Assembly: GCA_021234155.1 (NCBI GenBank) | Contig: JAJEKV010000073.1 | Location: 2,270,001 to 2,334,000 of the forward strand | DNA: 64,000 nucleotides | Source: Isoetes taiwanensis | Taxonomy: Eukaryota > Streptophyta > Lycopodiopsida > Isoetales > Isoetaceae | Direction of reading: 5' to 3' | In this document: positions 9,170 to 22,160 of the stretch, one piece after another | Layout: every line of letters begins with the position of its first letter | Position numbering within the stretch: position 1 is the first letter of the stretch | Notes under the pieces: generated by a model | Database searches by the model: none | Told to the model about the DNA's origin: nothing | Seen by the model: the letters and a program-made list of their open reading frames with translations, nothing else | Translations under genes and position numbers: made by a program

Positions 9170-12068
9170 TTAGATTCTAGATTTTTTGGATTTCCTCTTG
9201 CTTCTGGTATTTTGAGTAGGGGTTTTATTCATACCAGATAAAACCAGACCTAATTTATTCCCATCCTTCTTAATGGATTTTTTCATTGACTGAATCTTTT
9301 CAGGTTTATTGCTGAAATTCTTAGTAAGAAACTCTTCTTTGTCCCAATTTTCTTTATCACTCCCATATCCCTCACTATCACTGAATTCAGAACAACCCCC
9401 AAGAAAAAAATGAAACATAGAGTTTTTGTTAATGCTTAAAGGAGTAGAATCACAAACTTGCCTGGTATTTTCTCTTTCTTGAAGCTCCCTTTTTCCAGCA
9501 GTTGTCTCCTCAGGTGTCTCGGGAACAATCTCAATACCAATTTCCTTATCGTCACTTGCTAGTTTATTTTGATTGACTATCTGTTCTTCTGTAGCTTGAG
9601 AGATGTGGAGTTGCAGAGAAGCCATCTGATCAGCAAACTTGCTTGATATTTTTGGAGGGCTGGTAGGACCTTCCACCACTGGGGAATCCAAATCAATTAG
9701 GGAAGGCAAAGTGACAGAGGTCTGGACAGCAGGTTGAATTTGGACATCATGTTTGACATGAGCGTTTGGAGAAGAGGGGTGGATGTGGGAGGAAGCACAT
9801 ATTTTGCTCTTATTTAATTCAGAATCTAGATTACCATTAAGGTCAGATAATACCTGAAAAGGATTTTGACAGTTGACTTGACTGCTGACTTTGTGCTGAG
9901 GTAATTCTTGAGTTATATCTTCAATGATTTGACTTGTAGGTTTAGTCAATTGAGAGTCAATGGAGGCAGACTCATTAAAATTTTTGATCTGCTGCCCCAA
10001 CCTTGCTGGTGTGGAAGTTTTAAGGTGTGAATTCATATGATAAGAATTCAACTGAAACTTTGCTTTGTCTCGAGATTTCATAATTAAGGACCCATTCTTA
10101 CTGATGTTCTTGATAGGATTATCCATAAGGTTATAAGAGCACTGACCTTTTTCCTGATTCTACGCTTCCTTAATGATTTCCCTCAAAGTCATACTTAATT
10201 TATCAGTAGCCTGGATAGCATTTTCTGCCATACCTCCCTTTACTAGCAGTTTTGGTTCTCCAATTGTTAAAGAACCATTATTTTTTGAAGTATTAGGAAA
10301 ATCAAACTCACAGATTTTGCCTTTGTCTTTCATTTGCTCTCTTGAAGCCTTTTGCTTTTGAATTCTCTTGTAACTCCCATTTACTTTAGTCCACTTGAAC
10401 CTGTCATTTTCTGGCAACTTTTGAAATTGAGTAGCCTGCTTTGTAAAGTTTTCTTGTGTTACTTCATCCTTGATAGACTGATCTAGTGGTCTTATATCTG
10501 AATTTTGCTGGGGGAAGACCTTATCTGGCATCTGAGTTTCTTACAATAACCTGTTTTCCTGTGATTTCTCTGGAATAGTTTTGCAATCAGAGTACCAGAA
10601 ATGCCTTTGAAAACATTTCTGACATTGGGAAGGCAATCCAGACCATCTGAAGGGTTAATGAAGATTCAAGACCAAAAGCATCTTTGAATGGAATGGAAAG
10701 GGGAATGTCTTTAGATAAACCAGTTGGACAAAGGATCTGGGAGGTTTGGCAGGAGAATACTCAGTTGAGATATAAGTTCCAATGGTATTGAAGAGGAGTT
10801 TAAAGCATTCTTCATCCCAATAGATAGGATTGAGGCCAAAAAGAGAGGTTGAAGCAATGCACAAATTATTCATTTGGTCAATGTCAAGCTTAGGATGCCA
10901 TTTAAGAAAGGTCAATTGAGATGTCTCATAGGTCATAGGCCCATAATTCACAAAGAAATTGGCCGATCTAGAATTCCCACATTCAAGCATAATATAAGGA
11001 AAATTGAGCCAGTAGATAGCCTGAATTAAAATTCCTTTATTAAGGCTGAGAAGAAAGGCCCACAATTTATCTAGTTTTATGCCACATTTCTGAACTTTTA
11101 TGATAACAGCAGAATGAGAGAGAGCATCAATTTTAGAATGAACAACCGGAAGATTCAAGGAAATACCATTGTAGATGCTCATTTTTCGCTCCTGGAGGTG
11201 AGGTGGCTTGGTTCTCTTGAGTCTCTCATCCAGTTCTGCATCCGATCGAATTTCCGGGTGATTTCTTGCAATTCCATATGGAAAAGGAGCCTGGGTGGCC
11301 GGATCAAGAGGTGATGAATGCCTCTATGATTAGGATCCGCAGAAAGGTTATCCCAGAAGGGAACATCGTGAGAAATGGGATCCATATCAAAAGACGAGGG
11401 AAGCAGATTATCAAAATTTCCAAAGAGAATAGTGTCTGCTGGCTTTTCTTGAAAGGATAGCAAATTTTGGAGGATAGAGGATCGTTCTGAAGCCGGAAGA
11501 TTGGCGAATATGTGAAGGAATGCCAAATGTTTAGGGTTTATCGAACAATTAGAGACCATTGCAGAAAGTTCAGGGTGAACCAACAAAAGTACATGCAAAA
11601 AATTGAACAACAGAAAGGGGGAAAATGAAAACAAGGGAAAGATACTTTTAGTTAGAACGGAAATTAACCAAGAGAGATCGGATTGCTATTCCAATTGGAT
11701 TGATCGATTGCAAAAGAGAGGAACATTCAATTCAGAGAAATTTAGGGGGAAATTCCACTGAATTGAGCAAGATCTTGCTGAGAATAGATTTCAACAGAAA
11801 TCTTATGATCCAACCAATCATAATTTACTCTAAAGATCCCTGCTGGACCAAATGCACTCGAACCCACAAATTCTTCCAGCCAGGAATTAATGATTTCAAC
11901 TTCAAATTCGACAGTACTGGGGACGAAAGTATATTCTGACAAGAAGAGGTTATCAGGGAAGAATTGGTGAGTGATCAAGGAATTCCAGAGTTCAGAAGCC
12001 AAGCCTTTCAAAAATCCACACGAAATTCTAGATTTCTCTCTTATAATTGTAAAGACAGTTGTTTCCAT
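9170..12068 (-). mobile_element. LINE ORF1 (DUF4283-like), broken
   Basis: Minus-strand coding segments 12068-11742, 11634-11179, 11182-10655, 10531-10160 and 10126-9170 precede the endonuclease in the correct order. Segment 11182-10655 has the pattern of the DUF4283 RNA-binding-like domain of plant LINE ORF1/gag proteins (ANFFVNYGPM, then FLKWHPKLD, then a phi-GxYI segment). The last segment is Ser/Thr/Lys-rich and ends in a basic TRSKRKSKKSRI only about 30 bp before ORF2. No intact zinc knuckle was seen. The role in the family is nucleic-acid binding and RNP assembly. Frame breaks make it non-functional. Confidence 0.65.
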
Positions 12069-12725
12069 GAGGAAGACGATTATGAGGAACTTCCAGCTTC
12101 ATAAGTGTGGCAATACAATATTCAAAATGTAGCTCCAAGTACAGAGATTCACACAGAGGCTACCTCTCTACAAGGGCAGCAATTGATTTACAGGAAACTT
12201 GCTTCAGATCATCGAGAATTGGATTTCTCCCATATTTTTTAGCAAGAAGGTGATTCTAACAGAAAATATGGGATAAAGACAAAAGTTCCAAAAAAATAGG
12301 TGCACGTCCATTTTTTCAGCTCTCACGGATCCCACTTCTTCCTAATGGCCCAAATCAAATTTAAAACACACAAAACCTGGACGGTGCCGATTTTGCTTTT
12401 CAGCCGGAATGTCGAGGCTGCCAGCTAGTCTGAGATTCGCCTTAGGCTAATTAAAGTGTCCCCATTACGATGGAACAAAAATCAGCCCAATCCGAGCTTC
12501 TTAGAGAAAGTTATGACCCTCATAATTAAAGGACCTTATACTGACAGAAACTCAACATAATACTTCATAAAAAAAATTACTCTACTTAAACCGTTCTTAA
12601 TCAATTAGTCAGACACATCCTCCCTAAAGGTATCTAAGTACCCCTATACTAACGATCTCCCTTACTAATAAAGGTCTAGCGAGTCAAAATATGGCTAGTG
12701 CAATGACCTGGTCTACTAGAATCAT
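12069..12725. other. Possible leader of the LINE or of an LTR element
   Basis: No coding sequence recognised. It lies between the first ORF1 segment and the tRNA-Met-type primer-binding site, so it is either LINE 5' UTR or retrotransposon leader. Confidence 0.35.
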
Positions 12726-12737
12726 GCTCTGATACCA
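12726..12737 (-). promoter_or_regulatory. Candidate retrotransposon primer-binding site (initiator tRNA-Met)
   Basis: The minus strand reads TGGTATCAGAGC, the PBS most often used by plant LTR retrotransposons (complement of the initiator-Met tRNA 3' end). Immediately outside it the minus strand ends ...CATCACA, and the plus strand begins TGTGATGCTCC, compatible with an LTR edge ending in CA. The other LTR end and any pol sequence were not found. Confidence 0.45.
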
Positions 12738-12739
12738 TT

Positions 12740-15700
12740 GTGATGCTCCCCGAGCCTATACGATGCTCTCGATTTGGGCCAGGTGGCTCTCCTTATTAGC
12801 TAATTATTATTATTATTTAGCCTAATTATGTTAATTAGATTAACTAATCTATAATTATTTAGTATAGCTAACATAAACCACTTTTAATGCTAACCCATAA
12901 TCTCCTTTTATAGACCAAACATCCCTGGTGACGTGTCACAATAGTTATACATATAGCGTATAAATACGTGGAACGTCACAGCAATTCAAGCCTAAATTGC
13001 ACATCATGAATATTGCAAGAATCCTACAATGTTCAGCTCAACAAGTGCCTTATAGCCTAGCAACACTGGGCACTTTGTCTAGTAGATTATATTTTGTAAA
13101 TAGTATTCCATTATTTTGGGTAGACAAGAAGTGCCAATTGGAGGAAATACCAATCAAGCCAATATAAATTTTCTTCTTGTTGAACCTACTTAACTCAAGA
13201 ATTGGACCAAAAGTTGCTAGTCTACATATTTGGGTATCTACAATTTCCATCAAACTCGCCCCTAAAAATAAGAATCTCACATAAACATCTGCCCAGGCCT
13301 ACTCTACTGCTAGTTTAATAACATTGAGATATTTATGCTACAACTATTCAAAATATGTATAATAATAAGCTAGTTAGTGGGATATATCCACTATGGCCTA
13401 CTATGGGATTGGAATTGTGAGATGAAAACAAAACTGAAGAATCAATATACCAACAAAGTATAATGAAAACCATAGCGACAAAAAACACTGTGAAAATCTT
13501 GAATTCTAACATATATCTTACATGCATAACAGAGCCAAGAAGACTTCTAAGCATATCAACCATATACAAGACAACTTAAATCAGGGACCCTGAGACTAAT
13601 GAAGCAATATAGAGGGCTAGTCAAAACTATGGAGATTGGAACAACGAATCCCAGGAAATTACATGGAATTGTTTGGCATAGTCGGAAGATGACATTGTGG
13701 GACCACAGACTGAAGGGAACAGCTTCATGAACAACCCCAAACTGAGTGAATGACTAGACAACACCAGATAGAAAGTACTCAAGAAATGAAAAACTTGGGG
13801 TGAGGGAGGGGAGAATACTAAGAAGCAAACAAACCGGTGGAGCAATCCAGATGAGCAGAGTGGTGTAATAACCCTAGCAGGCAACTAAGTGAACAGAGAC
13901 GATTGGGGTAAAAAGCAAGATAGAACGCAGGGATAGGAAATAAATAGAACAATATGGCCCAGTTGGAAATAGACGCAGAGGGGCTAGAAGACCCAAGAGA
14001 ACAACATGACGAACAACACCAACTGAGAGAAACGACTAGAGCAATAGCACCAAAGGACACAAATGGGCACAACAAGGGTTAAATAGCCAAAAGGCATCAA
14101 GGGACGAAGAAAATTATCGAGCAGCCAAGCCTAAGTATAGGCGTAATCTATAGCCAATACGGAGGATACAAAGCCCATGGAAAAAATTTCAAGCTTACAA
14201 TAACCAACTAAATGTGAAATAAAATATCTGAGGATCGAACAACTTATAGGATGCTTGGCAATGAAGGGAAGTCAGCAATGACGGCCAAATACCGAGGCTA
14301 ATGTCAAAATTCAATAGGCGGTAATAACCAACTAGACGTAGAAAAAAACGTTTGCGAATTAAACGACATGGGACACTCGGTAATGAACGGAGATTAGAAA
14401 GTGGACTTCCAAATGTAAGGCTAAGATACTAAATGACATACCCAAGAAGGTGCCAATGTTCATGAGTAGATCCAAGAAACTTTGTGATCTTCCATGCAAA
14501 GGACACCAGGCCTAAATTAGGACAGGAGGATTGACCAGAAGGAAACTTACATAAAACTACTATCTATCTATCTATAAAACTAAAGAAACCAAGCAAGCGT
14601 TGAGCAAGGCGGATTACTAGACCCTAATAATATGACAAGGGTCGAGTGTTGAAATGGTTTCCAAGGGTCTATAAGGGTATCTAATGCGATTTATAAGCAT
14701 TGAGCTGGCCCGGAGTTTTGGAGGTAAACTCCATTCAAATAGTAAATAGGTTTAATCGACCAAATAAAGTGGCTAAATCGTCGAAGCTTATCGAATAAAT
14801 ATACTTTAGCCATGCACATTTGTCGGGTGATTTTGTCTTGACAGTTCCTCTGGTACAGGAATGTCGAAGCAGTATTCACGAATGGTTAATGTGTTTGAGA
14901 CAAAGAACATGATTATGTCAATTCCATTTGATTTGGGCATTGAACTTCGGATGTTTCTTCTCGGTTCATGTGCAATTTATAAGCAAAATAAAACAAAACA
15001 TCACAAAATGAATACCCTATTCAGACTATTAAAAAGGCTCCACACACGAAAAGACCAACCAAGAAACATGAAAACACACTTTCGGGCCCCCGAAAGGCAA
15101 CCCCTCATGCGCAACACCTCATTTTGTTAATATTACATTCTCCAAGTGTTCTTTGATGATCCTTATAAATTCTTATATGAGATGTCCAGTATTCTCTGGG
15201 GTCATGAAGCCTTGATCGACTTATTTGATTTGCCCTTTGAGCATCCAGATTTTTTTTTTAAGGAACCAAGAGGATGTGCTCATGACCACTAGTATCAAAG
15301 CCTAAGCTTTAGAAGTGCAAGTCGTATGTGTAGGACTGATCTACTCCGCCTTATTTAGTAAAGAATAGTTAGCTGAGGAAGTAAGGAAGGGGGAATGAAA
15401 TTCATCAATAAGGATGTTATAGTTGCATTTGAATTGCATGAACTCCATAACAACCTTTTGCCAACCAAAGTCGAAGAGTGTGGCTATAAATGATAGAAAA
15501 AATAAGAGATAACCTTTCCAAACCTGGTTTTGCACTCTATGACAATTGAAAGTAATGGGTTCTTAGCAAATGTTTTGCAAATAATTAAATAGAAGTAAGA
15601 ATTGCTGTTAGCAGACAAAAAATGTGACTAAAAGGTAGAATTACTATTGATTGCAATTCTTGAAGTGCTTCTCAATGCATACGCCTTAAAATTTTGCACT

Positions 15701-17100
15701 CTATAGCCAGTCACTGGACTTAAAACAACATTAAATACTTCAACCTCGTGATATCCTAGAGGAGATGGTCTAAACACTAGTGGGGAAGGTCATACAAAAA
15801 CCTTACTTATAGGTTTTATCACTTATGCCAAACTAGGATGATATAACGATATTAAATAAGTAAATGAAGTTAATAAAGTCTTGTAATTTGTCTTGAGTTT
15901 TATGCAGTAAAACACAAACTACAACCTCAATGCCCACAAAACTGCTTATAGCATATGCATAATGTAAAGGATGCAAGGGTGCCCATCTTGACCCCCACTG
16001 TCAAGGGAAATAACAACTGAAGTAAGGACTCAAAAAGAGCTTATAATGAGACCATCAAGCAATAACCAAACATGAACCAAGCCAGATGGAAAAGGCAACC
16101 ATCCCTAGAAACAATGAAACTCTCTTTAAGAAATGGTTAAAAGTAGATACAAGAAGGCATTACAAGAAAAAAGAAAAGATCTAAGATTAAATGAGGATTA
16201 TCAAAGGACATTACTTATATACTAGTAGTTCGAACTATCTGAAGAAGTATGTAATTGAATCCCTAGACATTGCTTGCATTGCCATAGCAAAGGAATCATA
16301 AAGGCTAAACTTTGCACTTCAACCATAAGGAGGTACACATTTGAATCTATAGACATTGCCTCAATTGGAGATGGCAAAAGAATCGGAGTGGGTCCATATG
16401 GATTTAGCCCGAGGCTAGATATTTCGAATGCTTCTAAGTACAGAGGCAAGATAACTCTTGCTAAATTTGGACAACATTTTGTCGTTCAGAAACTACTAGA
16501 AGGGCAGACAGCTTTCCACCATTCAAACCAAGACAGTGCGTGATGGACATATAAAAGTATACATGTAGTATACAAAATCCCGAGCCAACAATGCGAGCGG
16601 GGCATGCAATCAAAATGTTACAGCATGAAAAGTACCATGGGGAACACAAATAAGATGGGAAGATTAAATGGCTTTAGGAAAGGGTGTATGTATAGATTGA
16701 GGTCATTAAGAAGAAATTATTAGGCGGGTTATAAGCTCGTGCTCTCATGGCTCCACCAGCAAGCCATATACAGCCGATAAAGGGTATGACAATAAACGAG
16801 GAAGCAAGAAGTGGGTACCCACAGAAGAAAAGAAGTAAAGGATAATGCCCACTCTACAGCAGGCACGTAATCGCTCGTGTTTCCCGGTACGGCTGCAGAA
16901 ACAAAGTCTACTAAGAGAAACAGAACGGGGCTGCTCTACTACGACGGATGCAGTGAGTATATCCTCCAGAGAAAAAAGAAAAAGGAAACCGACCCATCTC
17001 TTCTGGTTTGTGGGTTTTCGTTTTCTGGGAAAAAATCTTAACAGATCAAGTTGTAGAGTTCGATCTATGTTTCTTGATCTGAGAATTAGTTTAGGGACGT
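12740..17100. other. Gene-poor AT-rich interval upstream of the response regulator
   Basis: The short open frames here are low-complexity and unsupported. Seen: an ATT-microsatellite near 12805, a (CTAT)n run near 14561, and a hairpin repeat at 15083-15120. The last few hundred bases are probably the promoter and 5' UTR of the response regulator. Confidence 0.5.
15080..15120. repeat. Short hairpin repeat shared with about 41030
   Basis: CTTTCGGGCCCCCGAAAGG is a near-perfect hairpin followed by CAACCCCTCATGCGCAACAC. At about 41030-41065 a similar hairpin (CCCTC...GAGGG) is followed by CAACCCCCCGTGCGCAGCAC. The shared flank implies a common repeat family, in the same orientation. Confidence 0.6.
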
Positions 17101-17138
17101 TGAGGTTAAGCAAGTTGTGAGGTTTGGATTGCTTGAGA

Positions 17139-17153
17139 ATGGCGACAACTTAG
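17139..17153 (+). promoter_or_regulatory. Five-codon upstream ORF of the response regulator
   Basis: ATG GCG ACA ACT TAG (M-A-T-T-stop) ends 5 nt before the proposed main ATG at 17159. If it is in the transcript, ribosomes reach it first and must leak past or reinitiate. Translational dampening is an inference; the sequence shows only the position. Confidence 0.55.
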
Positions 17154-17158
17154 GGAAG

Positions 17159-20100
17159 ATGGAGCCTGGATTGGATCTTATGGATGTCAAAGAGCAGTCT
17201 GGCACTAGTTCCATAAACATTGCCTCTGGGTTCAGGCAGCTAAATGTGAAAACTGAACCAGGGAAGGAGCAATTCCCAGCTGGGATGAGGGTTCTGGTAG
17301 TGGATGATGACCCCATGTGTCTTATGATCCTGGAGAAGATGCTTCGCAGATGCTCATATCATGGTATGTCCTTTCATAGGGAATTTTTATTCTGTGTCAG
17401 AAAAGTAATGTGGTAATTCGTGAAAACTCAGAATATTTTTGGCAACCTTTTATTTTGTTCTGGGCATTCCAACGTTCTTTATCCTCCCTCTGTTATGTGC
17501 AGTGACTGCATGTGCCAAAGCAACAACAGCTCTTGCAATGTTAAGAGAGAACAAAAATAATTTTGATCTTGTGATTAGCGATGTCTACATGCCTGACATG
17601 GATGGGTTTAAATTACTTGAATTAGTAGGACTGGAGATGGATCTTCCTGTCATCAGTAAGTGTTGTTAACCTTGCTTGAAAGGTAGAAAATTATATGGAC
17701 AATCTAAAACTTTATGGTCTGGGATGCAGTGATGTCAACAGATGGGGAAACAAGTGCTGTGATGAAAGGTATCACTCATGGTGCGTGTGATTACTTACTC
17801 AAACCTGTTCGAATGGAGGAGCTTCGGAACATCTGGCAGCATGTTGTGAGGAAGAGACAGAATGAAGCTAGTGCAACGCTTCAGTGTGATCGTTCAGGTA
17901 GTCCTGAAGAAAATGAGAGGCATAAGCGCTCTTTTGATGAAGGAGAACATACATCATCGTTGAACTCCAAAAAGAGAAAAGAAGGAAAGGATGAAGATGA
18001 TGATGAAAATGAACATGAAGATCCTTTGACCCTTAAAAAACCAAGGGTTGTGTGGTCTGTCGAACTTCACCAACAATTTGTTACTGCTGTCAACCAACTA
18101 GGAATAGATAGTAAGTTCAGAAACAGGACTATTACCCTCAAAATTTCTCTTACGTTATCTTAAACTGAGTAGTTGTACTCCTCAAATTTTTGGTCATACA
18201 GAGGCTGTTCCAAAACGTATACTCGAGCTTATGAATGTTCAGGGTTTGACAAGGGAGAACGTAGCAAGCCATTTGCAAGTACGGTTTTGTATAATAAATT
18301 TCAATAAACAAAAGCATTAAAGTTCTTCTCAGAGTAGATTGTGATTCAAATTTCGTGATTTATTTGGCAGAAGTACCGGCTGTATTTGAAAAGATTGAGT
18401 GTTCAGCATTCACAAAATGGCACGAACATGGCGTTCAATACAACCTCAGAGTCCTCTTATGGAGCTATGAACTCCTTAGATTTGATGAATGATCTGACAC
18501 CCCTCTCTCCAAATGTCCAACTGCCTTTTGCGACCATGAATTCAGGAATGACAGGAAGACTGGATTTAGCAGGAACTCTAGCTTCAAATGCAGTTGACTC
18601 TCCAGTTTTTCTACAATATGGGGCAGTCCAAGCTCGGCCTATTGGGAGGCCACATATTGCATCTCAATTGATTAATAATAACCAGGGGTTGGGAACTTCA
18701 GTAAGTTTCCTCCCAGGTATGAGCACAGAGATCCTACCACAGAACAAGCAGTTGCCTCCTAGACAATCCATTGAAGATGCATCTGTAACAAATTCAGTAC
18801 AACTACATCTTCCACAGGTCGGAAGAGCATTAAATCCAAGTCCCTCAAGAGAAATCAATAATGCTGCCTTGGAAACAAATGGTGATCCACTAATGTTGTT
18901 GCATCAGCAAAGTATTCAATGTAATCGGCAACAAAATAGGCCCACTGATGAAGCATCTCCATCAGCAGGTCCAACTGCTTGCTTAAATGGTTACTCAGAT
19001 TTGGCTACAAGTGCTCAGTTTGTGCCTTCATCTCTTGGGCGAAAAGTTCCAACTCTCTCAAATGCATCAAGCAGTGCTGCTTCTCTAGTTCGAGAACCTG
19101 ATAATCATTTCTTTAGCGTTGTAGGAAGCAATTTCACGGCATTGAATGGATCAGGTGTTCCTCCTGTAATTATATCTTCTGAAGGCAGAAATGATATTTT
19201 TGGTGACAGTATAGCCAACCGGAACAATAGTTTGTCAGATAAATCATGTTTCACCTCTGCTGGGAAGTCAACTGCTGATGCTCTACTGGTTTCTAATCAA
19301 GGTGGAAGGATGGGTTGGCAAACTAATGATTTAGGAAAAGTTTCTATTGCGAGTTTCATCCCACGATACAACAAAGTCTCCTCTGGTGCTCAGGTATATA
19401 ATCCCATGTCTGGGTCAGGTCATGCATCTGGCCATGATCTACTTGATCAAGGGTCAAATTTCCAAAGAAAATTCAACGGAAGCCTTTTCCAGACTTTGGA
19501 AAATGTTCAATGTAATAGCGAGCAATCTATGGCAGAGAGCGATTTTAGAGTCAAACCAGAACCAATACTAGACTCCCCTGGATCAGGTGTTCGGAACACT
19601 TTCCAAGTACAAAAGGTAGCTTCATCGGATGATTTATTCAGTATATTCTTCAGACAGGTAAAGCATGAGAACTTAGAAGTCAGTAGCCATGCTTCAAGTT
19701 ATTATCTTATATGTTGTATGATACATCCATTTCTTTTATGCATGTCTATGACTTATTTGGTAAACATTACACCGATTTAACATCTGCACAAAGATTGCAA
19801 GTATGGTTTGCTTAGCCTTCGTCACATTTAGATCATATTATGGATACTGCAAGACATAAAGCTTTTGTTGAACTTGAGTTTTTTACATATTGTCTGTGTT
19901 GGAGATACCCACCAGATTCACTGGAAGGATCAAGTACTAGATACAAAAATTAAATTTCTGAAAATGAAAGCAGAAGGTGATGCATGGATGATAAATCTTG
20001 CTGAGAGAAGAGAGTCTTTAGATGGTATAATGCCGTTAGAAGTTGATTGAACTATTATTGAGCTAAAGAGGAAGCTGAAGTTGCCATTAATCTAGAATTT

Positions 20101-20992
20101 GTTTCCATACTGCAAACATTACATACTCAAGCTGGATTCACATGGAAAGTAAGGCTGTGGCAATCTGAAGCTGGCAGATGCAGCAGTTGTAACTTTGTTT
20201 ACATGCTTAACAGCCTGTTAGCAGACTTTTGGAAGGAATTTTCCCAGTGCGGTGGCCCAAGTCGTTAAAAAAAGAATTTACCGCCAACATAACCATTGTC
20301 CACCTTGCGTATGATCATCAGCGTGGCAATGAGATGGGCTGGGTAGATTTGCAACAGCGGGAACACTGCACTACCATGCTGGCTTTTGGAATGGCCCATC
20401 ATATGATTCCGCAAGTTCTTAGCTGATCCTTTTTGAACTTAAGAGTAATAATGCCATTCGAGAAAAGTAGATCATAATTTATCAAGAAAACTTGAATCCA
20501 GAATGTATCTATAATTCTGTGTAGATTGATTAGAAATTGTGCTGGATTGGAGGTTACTGGGGTTTGGCCTATGAGAGGTTATATTTCAAGCACTATTGAA
20601 TAAGAGTGGAGAGCATCCTTGGTTGGCTTATAAGGATAGAAGGGTTTTTACAGAGGTTGAGAATCTGATGCGCATAAGAGAAACCTAAATCAGCCTACCT
20701 CAATGGCCATATTGGATTATTATCTTTTATGCAAGCTGTAAACAGCTTTTCATTGTCCTAACAAGCTTCCATTCACTGCTTATTTAAGGGTTGGAATTTT
20801 TAAGTTAAGAATGTAATAATGTTCTGTAACGAAGCTGAATAAAATTGACATACAAAGGATTAATCTGCTGAAGCTGTGGTACATCAGAGTAAATGTCACG
20901 TCTACTATAAACAAGGTTTTGAGAAGCTAACAGATTTATTTGTCTTGCAGCAGCAGAAAGAACCAATGCTTACAGAGAACGACTTGAGATGA
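17159..20992 (+). CDS. Type-B response regulator (GARP transcription factor of cytokinin signalling), six exons
   Basis: Exons as read: 17159-17363, 17503-17655, 17730-18110, 18202-18278, 18371-19657 and 20951-20992. All introns are GT-AG and phases join to 714 codons plus stop. Receiver domain, residues about 44-160: VLVVDDD (Asp49-51), phospho-acceptor Asp95 in [12 protein letters not shown], Lys144 in YLLKPVR. Then an acidic/basic linker ([13 protein letters not shown]), the Myb-like GARP DNA-binding domain at about 222-281 ([35 protein letters not shown]), and a long Ser/Asn/Gln-rich C-terminal region. Family role: nuclear activator switched on by His-to-Asp phosphorelay from cytokinin receptors. 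The last intron is long (1,293 bp). If it is retained, the frame runs to 19780, giving a different C-terminus. The in-frame GTG at 17117 is rejected as start because ATG 17159 gives the expected short N-terminus. No frame damage seen. Confidence 0.93.
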
Positions 20993-21312
20993 AGGTCATT
21001 GCCTTAGGTGATTGGGAGCCGTTTTGTAGTGCCATGTTGCCATTTTGATTATGATGAAAATAAATTTGTACAGGTGTCAATTTGTAAATGCATATAGTAT
21101 CTTCGTTGCGCACCAGGGAAGTCCATTGTGTGTGATGGTTATCTAATTTGTACAGTGGATGGAAGCTCTTGTAACATAATGGTTCTATTAATGTATGGAA
21201 TAATATCTATACAGTGCCATAAATAAATGACTGTCACGTGTAGCATATCAGAAGTTCAAATTCTACAAGAAGCTTTTGAGCCTCTTTACAGTTCATATGA
21301 GAAGACAACACA

Positions 21313-21376
21313 GATATACTGGAGAAAGTATAACAATTTTAACGGGTCCCATTTGTGATACTTTCTCCAGTATATC
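21313..21376. repeat. 19-bp perfect inverted repeat downstream of the response regulator
   Basis: GATATACTGGAGAAAGTAT at 21313-21331 is the exact reverse complement of 21358-21376, with a 26-nt loop. It lies about 320 bp past the stop codon and could be a small MITE remnant or a 3'-end hairpin. Confidence 0.85.
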
Positions 21377-21959
21377 TATGTGCTGATTTGTGGAAAATTG
21401 TTGGAAATGGGCGTCAACTAATTTCCTTTGAAATATTTGATCCAAAATTGGTATTGGTATTCTTTAACAATCTGATTTCTGTTCAGCAGCAAAAAACAAC
21501 AAGAAGCAGCTGTTAGAAAAGTCCAGTCCTACTAAAATGCTCTATATGAATGTAAAGAGTATTAGCACACTATTTGATGGTGACATTCATATTTTCTTAG
21601 GTTATTATCGTTATTATTATCGAGTTCTTTTCGTGAAAATTGTATCACAAGATGTTCAAAGTTAATTGAAGAGAAAGTAGGGAGTTGAGCTTGTCAAATC
21701 TTCAATGAAGTTTGAATTTGCCACTGGGGTTCCTCTCGCTATTTGTTCAAAATTTTAATATGAACTTATTCTTTCCACCTCCCAACCCCTCGCCTTCTGT
21801 GTGTGGCTCCAATTTTGCCTTCTATATATGGCATGATTTGATTAGTGCATTACTTTGAGATGGGCATGGAAAAAAAAGCACAAGGTGAAAAAGCACACTA
21901 CATCAAAGCGATACCTTTCCGAGCTTGAATAGATCCAATCAACTGATTGTAATTCAAGG

Positions 21960-22160
21960 AATAGAATAGAATAAATTTTTTAACGTCCACGGAGACCAAT
22001 AGGTCATGGGACCCATACAATGGGCTAGTACAATCATTACTACTAGGATTAAAAAACCCCTGCCTCGAAAGGTTTTCAAGGGAAAAACCTTTGCAGTAAT
22101 GATGATACTAGATAAGCGGAGATAATGATTACTGAGGGCTCAGTAATTGCAGACGTTTAT
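21960..22160 (-). repeat. Dispersed repeat, copy related to 34567-34755
   Basis: About 200 bp here is the reverse complement, with moderate divergence, of 34567-34755. Shared blocks include TTTAACGTCCACGGAGACC, ATTAAAAAACCCCTGCCTCG and AAACCTTTGCAGTAATGATG. Both copies abut an AGAAT/ATTCT pentamer: AGAATAGAATAAA here, a long expanded run there. No coding content seen. A SINE-like identity is possible, but A/B boxes were not clear. Confidence 0.8.

Noticed and set aside
12740-13000. Complete LTR beside the PBS
   Set aside because: One edge is plausible but no second LTR copy or opposite end could be found in the window.
13627-14075. Cys/Leu/Ser-rich membrane-like minus frames
   Set aside because: Low-complexity composition, no start context and no homology recognised.
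17117-17158. Upstream start (GTG) for the response regulator
   Set aside because: Plant nuclear genes rarely start at GTG, and ATG 17159 gives a normal N-terminus.
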